Source: Candidatus Eiseniibacteriota bacterium (GTDB lineage Bacteria; Eisenbacteria; RBG-16-71-46; CAIMUX01). Taken from it: 64,000 bases of DNA. A program made the position numbers and the translations under genes. The notes under the pieces are model-generated. The model was not told the DNA's origin, ran no database searches, and saw nothing but the letters and a program-made list of their open reading frames with translations. The stretch's first letter is position 1. Each line of letters opens with the position of its first letter. The stretch spans positions 496,001 through 560,000 of the forward strand of contig JACKCR010000002.1 in assembly GCA_020633975.1 (NCBI GenBank), written 5' to 3'. Of the stretch, positions 15,661 to 24,554 are shown one piece after another.

Positions 15661-17397
15661 GTGAAGCGACTCGAACTCGGCGCGATCAAACACCAGTGGG
15701 ACAACACGTTGACGTCTTCGAACATTCGACACTCCGGAGTCGGGCTCCTGGCCCTCCGCCTTTGCCTAGTCATGGCCATGGCGGTGATCGGGTTCGGATG
15801 CGGCGGTGGGGTCGAGGAACGTACTCCCGATCGACAGCATGCCGATCAGGGGCCGGTCCGGGGCGGGGTTCTCCGCGTCCTCCACGAGTCTGCCAAGGAC
15901 CTCGACCCGCCTGTCATCGACGACATCTACGAAGGCACCGTGGCCAACCAGATCTTCGAGGGGTTGGTACGCTACGACCCCACGCTCGGGATCGCGCCTT
16001 CGCTCGCGGAGTCCTGGATCGTCGAGGACGGCGGGCTTCGCTACACGTTCCACCTTCGAGACGACGTCCACTTCCACGACGGGACTCCGCTCTCCGCCGC
16101 GGCGGTCGTGGCTTCGCTCGAGCGGGTCCTGTCTCCTGACCGCGTGGGCGATTGCATCGCGGAGACCTATCTCCTCCAGATCCTCGGTGCCCGGGAGTAC
16201 CGGGCCGGTCGAGCCACCCACATCACTGGCCTACGCGCTCCGGATTCGCGGACGGTCGAAGTCGAACTGACCGAACCGCTGAGCTTCTTCCTGGCCGTGC
16301 TCGCGATGGATCAGACGCGCATCGTGCCGACGACGCTTCCCCCAGGGAGCGACGGCCATCCGATCGGTACCGGACCGTTCGTGTACGTGGGGCGCCAAAC
16401 GGATGGAGATGTCGAGGAGTTGGTCCTGGAGCGGAACGCCGAGTATTGGGGCGAGCCGGCCTACCTCGACTCTCTCGTATTCGTCAGCCACCTCGGCCAG
16501 ACCCCGACCGACGAGGCGAAGATCTCCCTGCTCCTCGCCGGACAGGTGGACGTGATCGACGTCGCGTCCCGTCACATGTCTCGGCTCCGCACGCTCGGAT
16601 ATCGGATCTCCGCGACGCCGGAGCTCACGATCAGTTTCGTTGGCGTACAGACGCAGACCCCTCCGCTCGATGACGTTCGCGTAAGGCGCGCGATCGCCCA
16701 CTGTCTCGATCGAAACGGATTCAACGGGGCGGAGGAGACCGAAGTGGTTCCCGCCACCGGGATCATTCCTCCGGGCCTCCCTGGCTACTTGCCTTCGCCG
16801 TTGGCCCTGAGCTACGACCCGAAGCGTGCTGGGGAGCTGCTCCGAAGTGCGGGATACGGGCCCGACCATCCGACGGCGACGGTCCGTCTCTACACCTCAG
16901 GCGAAGGCCGCTCGTACGAGTACCTCCGGGGACGGTTCACGGAGACCCTGGCGGAGATCGGCATTCCGCTCGAGGTGGAGTCGATGGGATGGAACGATCT
17001 CGACCGGATCGTGCTGGCGGGCGATGCGCCGCTCTTCCTCCTGGGCTGGCTGGCCGACGTTCCCGACGCCGACGGGTTCCTCTACGCGCTCTTCCACACG
17101 AACGCGCCGAACAACCTCTTCGGCTACTCCACTCCCTTCGTGGACGACGGGCTCGAGGGTGCGCGCAAGATGATGCCGGGTCCCGACCGCGTGCTTCGGT
17201 ACCGCGCCATCGAGGAACGGATCCTGAGTGACGTCGCGATCATCCCGCTCTACCACGATCTCACCTGCGTGGCGCTGAACCCTGAGGTGTCGGGCGTGGA
17301 CCTCGGTCCCTACGGCATGCCGACTCTCCGTTTCTCTCGGGTCTATCGGGTTCCGGTCGCTTCCGGTGTCCCGACCTTTGCGGAGGATCGGCCATGA
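15661..17397 (+). CDS. Family 5 (peptide/nickel-type) extracytoplasmic solute-binding protein
   Basis: About 578 residues, DppA/OppA type. Family landmarks are GGVLRVLHESAKDLDPP at the mature start, VANQIFEGLVRYDP, LAESWIVEDGGLRYTFHLRDDVHFHDG, PIGTGPFVYV and DDVRVRRAIAHCLDR. The export signal is a hydrophobic stretch LRLCLVMAMAVIGFGCGGG that could be a weak lipobox. The N terminus is uncertain (GTG 15661, or ATG 15772 just before the stretch). Unusually there is no permease or ATPase gene. Instead the TGA overlaps the ATG of a histidine kinase, so the protein probably reports ligand to the kinase rather than feeding a transporter. Ligand unknown. Confidence 0.85.
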   Translation: MKRLELGAIKHQWDNTLTSSNIRHSGVGLLALRLCLVMAMAVIGFGCGGGVEERTPDRQHADQGPVRGGVLRVLHESAKDLDPPVIDDIYEGTVANQIFEGLVRYDPTLGIAPSLAESWIVEDGGLRYTFHLRDDVHFHDGTPLSAAAVVASLERVLSPDRVGDCIAETYLLQILGAREYRAGRATHITGLRAPDSRTVEVELTEPLSFFLAVLAMDQTRIVPTTLPPGSDGHPIGTGPFVYVGRQTDGDVEELVLERNAEYWGEPAYLDSLVFVSHLGQTPTDEAKISLLLAGQVDVIDVASRHMSRLRTLGYRISATPELTISFVGVQTQTPPLDDVRVRRAIAHCLDRNGFNGAEETEVVPATGIIPPGLPGYLPSPLALSYDPKRAGELLRSAGYGPDHPTATVRLYTSGEGRSYEYLRGRFTETLAEIGIPLEVESMGWNDLDRIVLAGDAPLFLLGWLADVPDADGFLYALFHTNAPNNLFGYSTPFVDDGLEGARKMMPGPDRVLRYRAIEERILSDVAIIPLYHDLTCVALNPEVSGVDLGPYGMPTLRFSRVYRVPVASGVPTFAEDRP

Positions 17398-19412
17398 TCC
17401 TCGGAAGGATGCGGCTTTCGCACCGGTTCACGCTGGTGTTCTCGCTCATCGTCCTCGCGATGACGGGTGTGCTGTTCGTCGCGATGGACCGCTACTTCCG
17501 CGGCACTCTCACGAGCAACGCGGAGCACCGGGCTTCGGGCATGGGGCAGGCCCTCGCAACCGTCTCCCTGCCGCACCTGCTCCGCTACGACTACCTCACG
17601 GTTCAGCAGGTGGTCGATGGTGTGGTGGACGGACAGGAGGTGCTCTACGCGATCGTCCTCGACAAGGAGGGGAAGGTCGCAGGCTACAGCGGTCAGCGAG
17701 ACCGCCAGGGATTCCATCTCGATGACGCGGCCACGCGCTCGTCTCTTGCGGCCGAGGCTCCGAACCTGCGCAATCTCGATTGGAACGACGGCGAGCACGA
17801 TGTGCGGGTAGTCGAGGCCGTCTTCCCGGTGCGTCCGCCCGGGGAGACCGTACGCTGGGGGACGGTCCGTCTCGGGCTTTCTCTCGAGACCGTCTCCCAC
17901 CAGCTCTGGGTCACCCGTGTCCTCCTCGCCGTGATCGGCCTGGCCGGCGTGTTTGCGGCCACACTCGCTTCGCTTCTCCTCGCCCGCAGGATCACGCAAC
18001 CGCTGAGACGACTCGTCGAAGCCACAGAACGGCTCGAGTCCGGCGAGTGGGATCCGGAGTTCCGAGTCGACACGGGAGACGAGATCGGTGACCTGGCGCG
18101 AAAGTTCTCTCGTGCCGCGTCGTCGCTCGAAGAACAGACGCGCAGGCTTCGGCAGGCGAAGGAAGAGCTCACTGCGCTCAACTCCACGCTCGAAGACAAG
18201 GTGGAGCAGAGGACGGCAGAGCTCCACAGTTCGAACGAGAAGTACCGGCTCCTGGTGGAAGGAAGCCTGGACGCGTTCTGCCTTCTCGACGGCGAGCAGT
18301 TCGTCTTCGTCAACCCTGCCTTCCTCGAGATCTTCGGCCGCGACGAGGAGGAGGTGTCGATCGGACTCGGCTGGGACCAGATCCTCCATCCGAACTTCCT
18401 CGGGCAGGCGAGAGCTCGGTTCGAAGCACTCGAGGCCGGTGCGCCTCCGTTCGAGGAAGAGTGGGTCGGCGTCTCCAAACAGGGACGGATCATCGACCTC
18501 GAGGTCCGCGGTCGATGGGTTCCGTACGAAGGACGCGAGGTCGTGGAGCTCGTCCTCGTCGACGTCACCCAGAAGAAGACGCTCATCCAGCAGATCGTTC
18601 AGAACGAGCGGATGCGCGCGATGGGTGAGATGACCGCGATGGTCGCCCACCACTTCAACAACATCCTCGCGATCATCCACGGACGTGCCCAGCTCGTGCA
18701 GCGGAAGGTGCAGGATCCGAGGCTCGCGGAGAGTCTCGAAGTGATTCAGTCCTCGGTGCTGAAGGCCGGCGAGATGGTGCGCCATCTCCAGGACTACTTC
18801 GGCGAACAGTTCGACCTCCGGTTCGTCGAGGTGGACGTCAACGCTCTCCTCGAAGACGTCGTCTTCTACCAGGAGCGGGTCTGGCGGTCTTCACGCCCGC
18901 GGGAGGCTCCGCCGATCGAAGTCCACATGGAACTCGATGCGATCCCGCCGGTCCGTGGCGCGGGGCCGCTGCTCAGGGACGCGTTCGGTCGAATCCTCGT
19001 CAACGCGGTCGAAGCGATGCCGATGGGCGGAGACGTCTACGTTCGGTCCAAGGCCAACGCAACGCACGTCACGGTCGAGATCGAAGACAAGGGTACGGGA
19101 ATGGACGCGGAGACGCTGTCCCGCGCGTTCGACCCGTTCTTCTCGACGAAGGGGTCGGCGAGCCGCGGGCTCGGGCTCTCGGCGTCCCTCGGGATCATGC
19201 AGCGACACGAAGGCCGGATCAGCCTCAAGAGCGAGCCGGCGGAAGGGACGTCCGTCTCCATCGTGCTCCCGATCGAGGCGCGAGTCTCGCGCATCGTGCC
19301 GTTCGGGCGGGCTCCTGTCGCCGCAGATGCGGCCGCGACTCCGCCCTCCGGCTCCGCGTCGCCGTCCGCTCCCGGAGCCGCGGAAACCGGGTCGACTCCT
19401 TCGCTCGGTTGA
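17394..19412 (+). CDS. HAMP-PAS sensor histidine kinase
   Basis: 672 residues. TM1 about 12-31, extracytoplasmic domain about 32-172, TM2 about 175-197, HAMP 198-250, coiled coil 240-285, PAS about 283-395, then the phosphoacceptor helix with H419/H420 in TAMVAHHFNNILAII. The ATPase domain shows an N-box around N537 (RILVNAVEAM), a G1 box DKGTGM, FDPFFSTK and GLGLSASLG. A ~50-residue Ala/Pro/Ser tail ends the protein. It phosphorylates itself and presumably an unlinked response regulator, since none is adjacent. ATGA overlap with the binding-protein gene means coupled translation and suggests ligand is sensed through that protein. Confidence 0.92.
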   Translation: MILGRMRLSHRFTLVFSLIVLAMTGVLFVAMDRYFRGTLTSNAEHRASGMGQALATVSLPHLLRYDYLTVQQVVDGVVDGQEVLYAIVLDKEGKVAGYSGQRDRQGFHLDDAATRSSLAAEAPNLRNLDWNDGEHDVRVVEAVFPVRPPGETVRWGTVRLGLSLETVSHQLWVTRVLLAVIGLAGVFAATLASLLLARRITQPLRRLVEATERLESGEWDPEFRVDTGDEIGDLARKFSRAASSLEEQTRRLRQAKEELTALNSTLEDKVEQRTAELHSSNEKYRLLVEGSLDAFCLLDGEQFVFVNPAFLEIFGRDEEEVSIGLGWDQILHPNFLGQARARFEALEAGAPPFEEEWVGVSKQGRIIDLEVRGRWVPYEGREVVELVLVDVTQKKTLIQQIVQNERMRAMGEMTAMVAHHFNNILAIIHGRAQLVQRKVQDPRLAESLEVIQSSVLKAGEMVRHLQDYFGEQFDLRFVEVDVNALLEDVVFYQERVWRSSRPREAPPIEVHMELDAIPPVRGAGPLLRDAFGRILVNAVEAMPMGGDVYVRSKANATHVTVEIEDKGTGMDAETLSRAFDPFFSTKGSASRGLGLSASLGIMQRHEGRISLKSEPAEGTSVSIVLPIEARVSRIVPFGRAPVAADAAATPPSGSASPSAPGAAETGSTPSLG

Positions 19413-19445
19413 GCCGCGTCGCCCGCTCCCAACGCGTCCACAGCG

Positions 19446-20858
19446 TCATCCGCTGCCGGGGACTCCGGCGATGGTGGCTCGAGTGGGATCCGCACGATGA
19501 CCGAGCCAGCGTCCGCGCGCGAGAACGGCGGCGAGCCAGAGGCTCCGGAGCACACAGGTCAGGGTGATCATCCAGGCGAGCCCTTCGAGTCCGTAACCGA
19601 GACGAAGCGCCACCCAGGAGGCGAGCGGCACGCGCATCGCGTGGACGAGGCCGGAGACCACGGTCGGAACCAGAGTGTACCCGGCTCCCGCGAAGACCCC
19701 GTACAGAGTCACCTCGACGGCCATGAAACCCTGGCAGAGCGCGAGGATCTGCATGTAAGGGCCCGCGTCCGCGAGAACCGTCGGGTCACTCGTGAAGAGC
19801 GAGAAGAGTGGTCTTCCCAGGGTGAAGAAGAGAACGCCGAAGACCGCTCCGACCGCGAATCCGATGACGAGGGCCCAGCGGACGCCCGTGCGGACGCGAT
19901 CGACCCGTTGGCCGCCCAGGTTCTGACCGACGAACGCAGCTGCCGCGAGCGACAGGCTCTCTGCCAGGATGTAGACGACCGACTCGAGACGGTTTCCGAC
20001 CCCGAGGACGGCGACGGCGTTCGTATCGATGCGTGCGGCAACGCCAGCGAACCAGAGATAGACGAACGCGTAGAGCGCCGCATTCATCGTCACGGGAAGG
20101 CCGATCCGAGCGATCGAGAGGATCGTGGACCTCTGCGGGAAGGGGAGCCGGAGCGAGCCGAATCGCCCGCGAAGGTGGAGGTAGAAGAGGGTCACTCCGA
20201 TCGATTGCGAGAGCAAGGTGGCGTAGGCCGCGCCCTTCACTCCCAGGGCCGGGATCGGCCCGAAGCCGAAGATGAGGAGTGGGTCGAGCACGAGATTGAG
20301 AGTGACGGATACCGCGGTGATGCGGAGCGCAGTCTTCGTGTCGCCCCATGCCCGGAGGATGGCGGCCAGGGTTGCCAGGAGCAGGGCGGGCACTGCGAAG
20401 TAGAGGAGGGGGCTCAGGTACTCGATGCCGAGCCGAGTGACCTCGGGCGTGGTGGAGAGCGCGGTGAACAGTGCCCGTGGGGCCGTCGGCGCCGCCGCCA
20501 CGAGCACGATTCCGAGGCACCAGGCGAACGATTGCGCCTGTCCCGCCGTCTTCCAGGCGGAGTCCTGTCGGCCGGCCCCCACGTCTCTCGACGCGAGTGC
20601 GACGACCCCTGACGAGAGAAGCTCTCCGATCCCGCCCAGGATCCACGTTGCGTAGACACAGGTCGAGACGGCTGCGAGGGCGTCGGCTCCGAGACGCCCG
20701 ACCCAGATCGCATCCACGATGTGGAACAGGGTCTGGAGGCTCATGGAGAGGAGCACCGGCCAGGAGAGCCTGAGGAGGACGGGGAGAATCCTACCTTCCG
20801 TGAGCAGGATCGAGTCCGAAGACGAGGCTTGTGCGGGTTGAGAGCTGTCGGCGCTCAA
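19446..20858 (-). CDS. MATE family multidrug/metabolite exporter
   Basis: 470 residues with twelve predicted hydrophobic segments. The MATE pattern is clear in both halves: LSWPVLLSMSLQTLFHIVDAIWVGRLGADALAAVS near the N terminus and IGLPVTMNAALYAFVYLWFAGVAARI at the start of the second half, plus GQNLGGQRVDRV. It exports organic cations or metabolites in exchange for H+ or Na+ across the inner membrane. The start is TTG 20858 with AGAGGGA five bases upstream. It is convergent with the kinase gene (33-base gap, no hairpin seen). The substrate cannot be inferred. Confidence 0.9.
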   Translation of the reverse strand: MSADSSQPAQASSSDSILLTEGRILPVLLRLSWPVLLSMSLQTLFHIVDAIWVGRLGADALAAVSTCVYATWILGGIGELLSSGVVALASRDVGAGRQDSAWKTAGQAQSFAWCLGIVLVAAAPTAPRALFTALSTTPEVTRLGIEYLSPLLYFAVPALLLATLAAILRAWGDTKTALRITAVSVTLNLVLDPLLIFGFGPIPALGVKGAAYATLLSQSIGVTLFYLHLRGRFGSLRLPFPQRSTILSIARIGLPVTMNAALYAFVYLWFAGVAARIDTNAVAVLGVGNRLESVVYILAESLSLAAAAFVGQNLGGQRVDRVRTGVRWALVIGFAVGAVFGVLFFTLGRPLFSLFTSDPTVLADAGPYMQILALCQGFMAVEVTLYGVFAGAGYTLVPTVVSGLVHAMRVPLASWVALRLGYGLEGLAWMITLTCVLRSLWLAAVLARGRWLGHRADPTRATIAGVPGSG

Positions 20859-21013
20859 TGGGTTCCCTCTGAACGGTTTACGGACCTGACTCGACTTGCC
20901 CCCCGGGAGCGGTCGGGCGCGTCCGGTGGATCCCGCTTCCTTCCTCGGGGAGTTCCCGGAGCCTGGGCGGCGTCCGGCACGGTCCTAGCGTCGGAATCGC
21001 CGCCCGGAACTCC

Positions 21014-21043
21014 TTGACCCCTTGGAAGGAGGATCCCTAGCAT
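21014..21043 (+). promoter_or_regulatory. Predicted promoter of the DHH phosphoesterase gene
   Basis: TTGACC at 21014-21019 and TAGCAT at 21038-21043 with an 18-base spacer, 38 bases before the TTG start, in the 223-base gap divergent from the MATE gene. Nothing else is evident in that gap. Confidence 0.45.
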
Positions 21044-21081
21044 CTCACGACTTCGACCGGTAGGGAGAGAGGAGACGCGAC

Positions 21082-22128
21082 TTGAGTTCGACCGCTACGA
21101 CGGAGCGACGTCTCCGGCAACTCGCCGAGGCGCTCGCGGGCAAGCGTCGACTTCTCATCCTCACGCACGACAACCCGGATCCAGACTGCATTGCGAGCGG
21201 CTGGGCGCTGATCAAGGTCGTGCGCAAGGTGGCCGGGCTGAAGGCGGACCTGGCGTACGCCGGCATCATCGGGAGGGCGGAGAACCGCACCCTGGCCCGA
21301 GTCCTTCGTGTCCCGATCAAACCGATCGAGGCCGTGGACCTGGATGACTACGACGCGTTCGCTCTGGTCGACTCCCAGCCCGAAACCGGGAACAACTCCC
21401 TCCCCGCGGGCACGCCCGCGACCGTGGTCGTCGATCACCACCCGTGCCGGGACGCAACACGTGCGGCGGCCTTCTACGACGTGCGGGAGGAGTACGGCGC
21501 GACTGCCACCATCCTCAGCGAGTATCTCGACGCGGCCGAGGTGAAGGTCGAGAAGAAGCTCGCCACCGCGATGTTCTACGCCATCAAGACCGAGACGTTG
21601 AACCTGGGGAGGGAAGCCTCCCGCGCCGACGCCAAGGCGTTCTTTCGTTACTTCCCGATCATGGACAACGAGGCGCTCTCTCAGATCGAGAATCCACCGA
21701 TCTCTCGCGCCTACTTCCGGATGATCGACCAAGCGATCGAAGGGACCCATCTCTTCGGGGACGTTGCGATCACGCGGCTGGGAGAGGTCAACAACCCCGA
21801 CATGGTCGCCCAGTTTGCCGACCTCATGGTCCGGATGGAGAAGATCGAGTGGGCCGTGACGATTGGGCGGTACGGGAAGGACCTGCTCGTGAGTGCGCGG
21901 ACCAACCTACCGCTCGCGAACGCGGGGAGGGTGATCCAGCAGGTCGTGGGGGCCGAAGGCAAGGCCGGCGGTCACGGGATGATGGCCGGAGGCAAGATCC
22001 CCGGGGGAGCCGAGACCCCGAAGCTCGCGAACGAACTCGAACGAAAGATGAAGGCCCGCGCCCTAGAGCTCCTCGGCGCAAAGTCCCGGGGGGTGAGGCT
22101 CGTTCCCGTCAGGCGCAGCCGGTCCTGA
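21082..22128 (+). CDS. DHH/DHHA1 family phosphoesterase (NrnA-like)
   Basis: 348 residues. DHH-domain motifs are THDNPDPDCIASG, VDSQP and VVVDHHPC. The C-terminal DHHA1 substrate motif is KAGGHGMMAGGKIPGG. Homologues are Mn-dependent nanoRNA/pAp phosphatases (NrnA group) or related c-di-nucleotide and oligonucleotide hydrolases. The substrate cannot be decided from sequence. The start is TTG 21082, supported by AGGAGA six bases upstream and by the family N terminus following directly. The 310 bases between its stop and lpdA hold no gene or clear terminator that I can see. Confidence 0.85.
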   Translation: MSSTATTERRLRQLAEALAGKRRLLILTHDNPDPDCIASGWALIKVVRKVAGLKADLAYAGIIGRAENRTLARVLRVPIKPIEAVDLDDYDAFALVDSQPETGNNSLPAGTPATVVVDHHPCRDATRAAAFYDVREEYGATATILSEYLDAAEVKVEKKLATAMFYAIKTETLNLGREASRADAKAFFRYFPIMDNEALSQIENPPISRAYFRMIDQAIEGTHLFGDVAITRLGEVNNPDMVAQFADLMVRMEKIEWAVTIGRYGKDLLVSARTNLPLANAGRVIQQVVGAEGKAGGHGMMAGGKIPGGAETPKLANELERKMKARALELLGAKSRGVRLVPVRRSRS

Positions 22129-22438
22129 TTCGGCGGTGACCCGGGTCTGGAACCCCTGGGCCGCAAAGGCATCAGAGACGGGACGCGGCCGAGCGGGGTC
22201 TGTCCGTCGTCCGCGCAGCGCGCGTAGTAGCAATGGCTTCCTCACTTGCCCGCAGCTGGCCGCGAAGCCATCCGTGTGGTAGATTGAGCAACTCGGTTTC
22301 AGCGGAGTCCCGACCGGTGGGCGGCCTCGGATGGTTCGTCACGGAACGGATGGGACGCAGTCGGCGTAGCCGGGTCGGGCTGGCCGGTGGAAACGGATTT
22401 CGGGCCGCGTACGCGGGAAGCGGACGGGCGGAGGATCA

Positions 22439-23842
22439 ATGGCGAAAGCGGATCATTGGCAGGTAGCGGTCGTGGGTGGCGGTCCCGGCGGGTACGTCGC
22501 GGGAATCCGCTCCGCGCAACTCGGACTCAAGACGGTCGTGGTCGAGTCCCAGCACTTGGGAGGAATCTGCCTCAACTGGGGGTGCATTCCGACCAAGGCA
22601 CTGCTGAAGAACGCCGAGGTCTACGACCATGTTCGCCATGGGGACTTCTGGGGCATCGAGGCCAAGGGCCTCACTCTCGATTTCGAGCGGGTCGTGAGCC
22701 GGAGCCGCGAGGTCGCCGACCAACTCAGCAAGGGTGTCGCCTTCCTCCTCAAGAAGTACAAGAGCGACGTGATCGACGGCTACGCGAAGCTGACCGCGCC
22801 GGGAACGCTCGAGGTCTCCTTGCCCGACGGCACGAAGAAGACGATCACTGCGGACAACATCATCCTCGCGACCGGCGCTCGCGCCCGGCAGCTTCCGTTC
22901 GCGAAGTGTGACGGCGAGAAGATCCTCACCTCGCGTGAAGCGATGGTGCTGAAGAAGGTGCCGAAGTCTCTCCTCGTCATCGGGGCTGGCGCCATCGGCA
23001 TGGAGTTCGCCTACCTCTACCATTCGTTCGGTGCCGAGGTGACGGTGGTCGAGATGCAGGATCGCTTGCTCCCGATCGAGGATCACGAAGTCTCGAAGGA
23101 GCTGGCGCGGATCTACAAGAAAAAGAAGATGAACCTCCATCTCAGCGCTTCGGTCGAGAAGCTGGAGGCGACGAAGAAGGGCGTGTCCGCCGTGATCAAG
23201 ACGGCGAAGGGCAGCGAGACGGTGGAGGCGGAGGTCTGTCTCGTCGCCATCGGAGTGCAGGGGAATGTCGAGAACCTCGGGCTCGAAACGGTCGGCGTCG
23301 AGGTAGAGCGTGGCCACATCAAGGTCGACAAGAAGACCTACGCGACGAACGTCCCCGGCATCTACGCGATCGGGGACGTGATCGGAGCTCCCTGGCTCGC
23401 GCACGTGGCTTCGCACGAGGGGATCATCTGCGTCGAGCAGATCGCAGGGCACGATCATCCGCCGATGGACTACGGCAAGGTGCCGGGCTGTACCTACTGC
23501 CAGCCGCAGGTGGCGTCGGTCGGACTGACCGAGCAGGCGGCGAAGGAGCAGGGGATCGAGATCAAGGTCGGCAAGTTCCCGTTCCGCGCGAGTGGGAAGA
23601 GCCTCGCGATCGGCGAGACCGACGGGTTCGTCAAGGTGATCTACGACGCCAAGTACGGCGGCCTCCTCGGCGCACACATCATCGGCTCCGAAGCGACGGA
23701 GATGATCGCAGAGTTTGGACTCGGGCTGACGCTCGAGACGACGTTCGAAGAAGTGCTCGATACGATCCACGCCCATCCGACCCTCTCCGAGGCGTCGGCC
23801 GATGCGACCGGAGTCGCTTGGGACCGAAGCGTTGCATTCTGA
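22439..23842 (+). CDS. lpdA: Dihydrolipoyl dehydrogenase (E3)
   Basis: 467 residues. FAD-binding GGGPGGY near the N terminus, redox-active disulfide C44/C49 in GGICLNWGC, NAD-binding GAGAIGMEFAYLY, second FAD motif YAIGDV, and the C-terminal His-Glu active-site pair in HAHPTLSE. It reoxidises the dihydrolipoyl arm of E2 with NAD+. It heads the cluster lpdA-lipB-E1-E2-lipA on one strand with tiny gaps or overlaps up to E1, so it is very probably cotranscribed with the complex it serves. Confidence 0.96.
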   Translation: MAKADHWQVAVVGGGPGGYVAGIRSAQLGLKTVVVESQHLGGICLNWGCIPTKALLKNAEVYDHVRHGDFWGIEAKGLTLDFERVVSRSREVADQLSKGVAFLLKKYKSDVIDGYAKLTAPGTLEVSLPDGTKKTITADNIILATGARARQLPFAKCDGEKILTSREAMVLKKVPKSLLVIGAGAIGMEFAYLYHSFGAEVTVVEMQDRLLPIEDHEVSKELARIYKKKKMNLHLSASVEKLEATKKGVSAVIKTAKGSETVEAEVCLVAIGVQGNVENLGLETVGVEVERGHIKVDKKTYATNVPGIYAIGDVIGAPWLAHVASHEGIICVEQIAGHDHPPMDYGKVPGCTYCQPQVASVGLTEQAAKEQGIEIKVGKFPFRASGKSLAIGETDGFVKVIYDAKYGGLLGAHIIGSEATEMIAEFGLGLTLETTFEEVLDTIHAHPTLSEASADATGVAWDRSVAF

Positions 23843-24554
23843 CCCTTACGCCAACTATCCGATGCTCTGGGTCGTCTCCTGGGACGAGCCGCAGCCCTAT
23901 CGTGCGTTTTGGGAGCTGCAGAAGCGGCTCTGGCGCGCGTGCTACGAAGAGCGGATCCCGGACACGTTGCTCCTGCTAGAGCATCAGCCGGTGGTCACGC
24001 TCGGCAAGAACGCGAGGAAGGAGAATCTCCTTCTTCCGGACGAGGAGTTCCAGGCCCGCGGCGTCGATCTCGTGGAGGTCGATCGTGGCGGGGACGTGAC
24101 CTACCACGGACCGGGGCAGCTCGTCGGCTACTGGATCTTCGACCTTCGCAAGTGGCAGCGCGATGTGCACCGCTACCTCCGCGAGATCGAGGAGGTACTG
24201 ATCCGCTCGCTCGGCGCGTTCGGAATCGAGTCGGGACGCTCCGAGGGTGCGACCGGCGTCTGGGTGGGGAACGAGAAGATCGCGGCGATGGGGCTCCACT
24301 TGAGCCACTGGGTGAGCACCCATGGGTTCGCGCTCAACATCGACGCGGATCTCCGTCCGTTCGGCTGGATCGTCCCGTGCGGACTCACGGGCCGGGGTGT
24401 GACCTCGGTTCAGAAGCTAGGTCATACGGTGTCGCGAGCGGAGCTGGAAGAGCGGATCGTTTGCGAAACGGAAGTGCGGTTCGGGAGGCGGGCGGTTCGC
24501 TCCGGCCCCGAAGCGCTCGGGAAGCTCATCGGCGAGCCTTTGCTCGTCAGGTAG
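23802..24554 (+). CDS. lipB: Octanoyl-[ACP]:protein N-octanoyltransferase
   Basis: About 250 residues. Motifs of LipB are LLEHQPVVTLGKNA, VDRGGDVTYHGPGQLVGY (the RGG-x-VTYHGPGQ signature), the region with GATGVWVGNEKIAAMGLHL (lysine of the active site), HGFALNI and PCGLTGRGVTS with the catalytic cysteine. It moves octanoate from ACP to lipoyl domains, the first step of lipoate assembly, which the LipA encoded downstream completes. Start ATG 23802 overlaps lpdA by 41 bases and has GAGG nine bases upstream. ATG 23862 fits the family N terminus better but lacks a ribosome-binding site, so the start is undecided. The next gene begins directly after the stop. Confidence 0.92.
   Translation: MRPESLGTEALHSDPYANYPMLWVVSWDEPQPYRAFWELQKRLWRACYEERIPDTLLLLEHQPVVTLGKNARKENLLLPDEEFQARGVDLVEVDRGGDVTYHGPGQLVGYWIFDLRKWQRDVHRYLREIEEVLIRSLGAFGIESGRSEGATGVWVGNEKIAAMGLHLSHWVSTHGFALNIDADLRPFGWIVPCGLTGRGVTSVQKLGHTVSRAELEERIVCETEVRFGRRAVRSGPEALGKLIGEPLLVR

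Noticed and set aside
22129-22438. Possible promoter with TTGCCC (22246-22251) and TAGATT (22280-22285) upstream of lpdA
   Set aside because: The spacer is 28 bases, far from 16-18.
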